Below are positions 6,190 through 7,155 of a stretch of DNA of 7,155 nt, piece after piece. Both the position numbers and the translations under genes were made by a program. The notes beneath the pieces were generated by a model. That model did no database searches. It was not told the DNA's origin and saw only the letters and a list, made by a program, of their open reading frames with translations. Position 1 is the stretch's first letter. Each line of letters starts with the position of its first letter. The DNA is taken from NCBI GenBank assembly GCA_030634675.1, contig DAOWAH010000077.1:1-7155 (forward strand), in the 5' to 3' direction. Origin of the DNA: Fidelibacterota bacterium (lineage in GTDB: Bacteria; Marinisomatota; Marinisomatia; Marinisomatales; TCS56).

Positions 6190-6678
6190 TTACAGACTAT
6201 CGAGGAATAATATTTCATGAATAACTAATTTCCGTTCCTCAACTGTCATATGCAGCAGACGGGTTTTACTCACGCAAACCATTCGGCCAAGTATTAATCC
6301 GGACAGCATACCCAGCGTGGTAGCATTTTCGATCGAATATATCTGATGATTATCTGATTGTACCAATTCATTGTATAGATATCTACCGAACAGCCAACCG
6401 AGATAGCTGCCACACGATAAGCCCAGGAAGCGATTATATCTTATTCGCTTGATCAATTTAATATCGCCCACGTAGACCGGAATTGGTAGTTCGTCTGAGG
6501 CTTTTCCGTGTAACACCAGATATAATGTTGTTTCATTTAGATATAATTGTTCAATCTGGCGGAATTTCTCCCCTGATGTTAAGGTCACCTGCCAAGAAGC
6601 GGCTTGCCCGAAACCGGATAGCATAATAACAGCTATACCGATTATTGGGACTGCGGATATTCGTTTTAGTAGTGTAAT
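6190..6678 (-). CDS. small exported or membrane-associated protein of unknown family
   Basis: The open frame extends to a TTG at 6768 (192 residues). That start would place 34 residues ahead of the signal peptide and has no ribosome site. I prefer the codon at 6676-6678 (ATT), four bases after GAGGT at 6683-6687. It gives a clean signal peptide: TLLKRI, a hydrophobic run of about 17 residues, then GFGQA before ASWQVTL. The mature part starts with a short beta segment, VTLTSGEKFRQIEQLYLN. It then has two glycine-spaced hydrophobic segments, at about residues 114-131 (GLSCGSYLGWLFG) and 150-165 (LGMLSGLILGRMV) in 192-residue numbering. They resemble glycine-zipper membrane helices. The tail, EERKLVIHEILFL, is amphipathic. 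I recognise no named family. The start is uncertain because ATT is rarely used; the coding frame itself is well supported by the signal peptide and patterning. Confidence 0.65.
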   Translation of the reverse strand: MTLLKRISAVPIIGIAVIMLSGFGQAASWQVTLTSGEKFRQIEQLYLNETTLYLVLHGKASDELPIPVYVGDIKLIKRIRYNRFLGLSCGSYLGWLFGRYLYNELVQSDNHQIYSIENATTLGMLSGLILGRMVCVSKTRLLHMTVEERKLVIHEILFLDSL

Positions 6679-6836
6679 TATTACCTCAAAAGTTTCATTT
6701 TCAGGCTTTAAAGTTGCGCAATTTACCCGGCCTTTCCCTATAAGCACAAAAATATTTAACTCCGGCAATATTGTCTGTAAGTAGTAAATCGGGCATGCCG
6801 ATTGCTTCCGCCAAAGTTGTTGTCCCGGATGTTAGA

Positions 6837-6891
6837 TTCAGGAATGCGTTGTAAAATTGATGGCTGAATAAAGAGTCAGACTATTCCTGAA
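6837..6891. repeat. 9-bp inverted repeat with a 37-nt loop
   Basis: TTCAGGAAT (6837-6845) and ATTCCTGAA (6883-6891) are perfect complements 37 nt apart. The arms are too far apart for a terminator hairpin. They may bound a structured RNA or a small remnant, or may be chance. Confidence 0.4.
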
Positions 6892-6946
6892 AAAGTCAGT
6901 ATCAACCTGGGGATGTATACCACAGTCCAACTCTAGATTGTCTTTA

Positions 6947-7135
6947 TTACTTTTCTGGTTCCGGCAACTTCAGGCGCGGAATCACCTCCAGGCGATTTGC
7001 GGCCTGGTAAATTAAAGTAGCAACCAACACGGCTGAAAGGAATACACACGTTATAGTGATAATAAATCGAGCAGCTTGATATTGGGAACCTGTTCCATTC
7101 CCACCTATTTCAATTGTAAATTTAAATAACTTAAC
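6947..7135 (-). CDS. 62-codon single-pass membrane protein frame lacking a usual start
   Basis: From just after an in-frame TGA (7136-7138) to tandem TAA TAA stops (6944-6949) the minus strand encodes a very protein-like 62-residue frame. It has a polar start (KLFKFTIEIGGNGTGSQYQ), Arg23, a roughly 20-residue membrane helix at about 24-43, and a charged tail IPRLKLPEPEK. No ATG, GTG or TTG precedes the helix in frame. In-frame ATG codons do lie just upstream, but they read M-I-M-V and then meet the TGA. Another ATG (7096-7098) in a different frame reads MEQVPNIKLLDLLSL and stops, so one indel would join it to the helix. It may be a frameshifted or nonsense-mutated small gene, a gene with a rare start, or an assembly error. 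No family recognised. Confidence 0.4.
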   Translation of the reverse strand, partial: VKLFKFTIEIGGNGTGSQYQAARFIITITCVFLSAVLVATLIYQAANRLEVIPRLKLPEPEK

Positions 7136-7155
7136 TCAAACCATGATCATCAACA

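Larger units (their letters stand above)
6679..7155. other. right-end region without a clean gene
   Basis: This 477-bp stretch carries coding-like fragments but no complete, canonically started gene. It contains a 62-codon minus-strand membrane-protein frame without an ATG, GTG or TTG start (6947-7135), a 59-codon minus-strand open frame (6701-6880) and an inverted repeat (6837-6891). The minus-strand frame entering from the right edge ends at TAA 7131-7133 after eight codons (VDDHGLS), which might be the tail of an upstream gene. No tRNA, transposase or insertion-sequence end was recognised. Confidence 0.5.

Noticed and set aside
7136..7138. UGA read as an amino acid (alternative genetic code)
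   Set aside because: TGA ends the DUF2461 and ygbA genes at the family-expected length, and Trp is normally TGG throughout the window, so the standard bacterial code fits.

Overview
The window looks like chromosome of a moderately AT-rich, Gram-negative, didermic bacterium of the Fibrobacteres-Chlorobi-Bacteroidetes (FCB) assemblage. The main evidence is the 788-residue protein at 1091-3457 (minus strand). It has a Sec signal peptide and ends in an 80-residue type IX secretion (Por) sorting domain of the YPNPFNP...SGIYFYR...K type. In my experience that variant is common in Marinimicrobia, Calditrichota, Ignavibacteria and KSB1-like lineages. The exact phylum is an inference.

Layout, left to right. 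Positions 1-1075 (minus) hold the 5' part of a second exported, beta-rich protein that runs off the left edge. It starts 15 bp after the stop of the 788-residue gene and in the same frame, so the two probably form one cell-surface operon. A 13-bp hairpin lies at their junction. Positions 3458-3717 are a divergent promoter region. Positions 3718-4434 (plus) encode a DUF2461/TIGR02453 protein. Positions 4435-4923 hold no recognisable gene, but they contain a terminator-like hairpin, a 36-codon leucine-rich frame on the minus strand and two adjacent inverted repeats. Positions 4924-5691 (plus) encode a complete dimethylargininase (DDAH) with all catalytic and substrate residues and a TTG start behind a clear ribosome binding site. 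It converges on 5757-6089 (minus), a cysteine-rich YgbA-family protein (Pfam nitrous-oxide-stimulated-promoter family) with a perfect 7-2-7 palindrome just upstream of its start. Positions 6190 to about 6678 (minus) encode a small exported or membrane-associated protein of unknown family. The right end, 6679-7155, has no clean gene. It holds a 62-codon membrane-spanning frame with no usual start, a 59-codon open frame and a long-range inverted repeat, and it looks like partly decayed or unusually started coding DNA.

The genes do not form one obvious pathway. The left half is a surface/secretion pair. The right half contains single genes, two of which (DDAH and YgbA) touch methylarginine and nitric-oxide biology by family knowledge. 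No mobile element, CRISPR array, tRNA or rRNA was seen. The most unusual aspects are the internally duplicated type IX-tagged protein, the hairpin inside a signal-peptide coding region, the palindrome upstream of ygbA, and several genes whose starts are not ATG.
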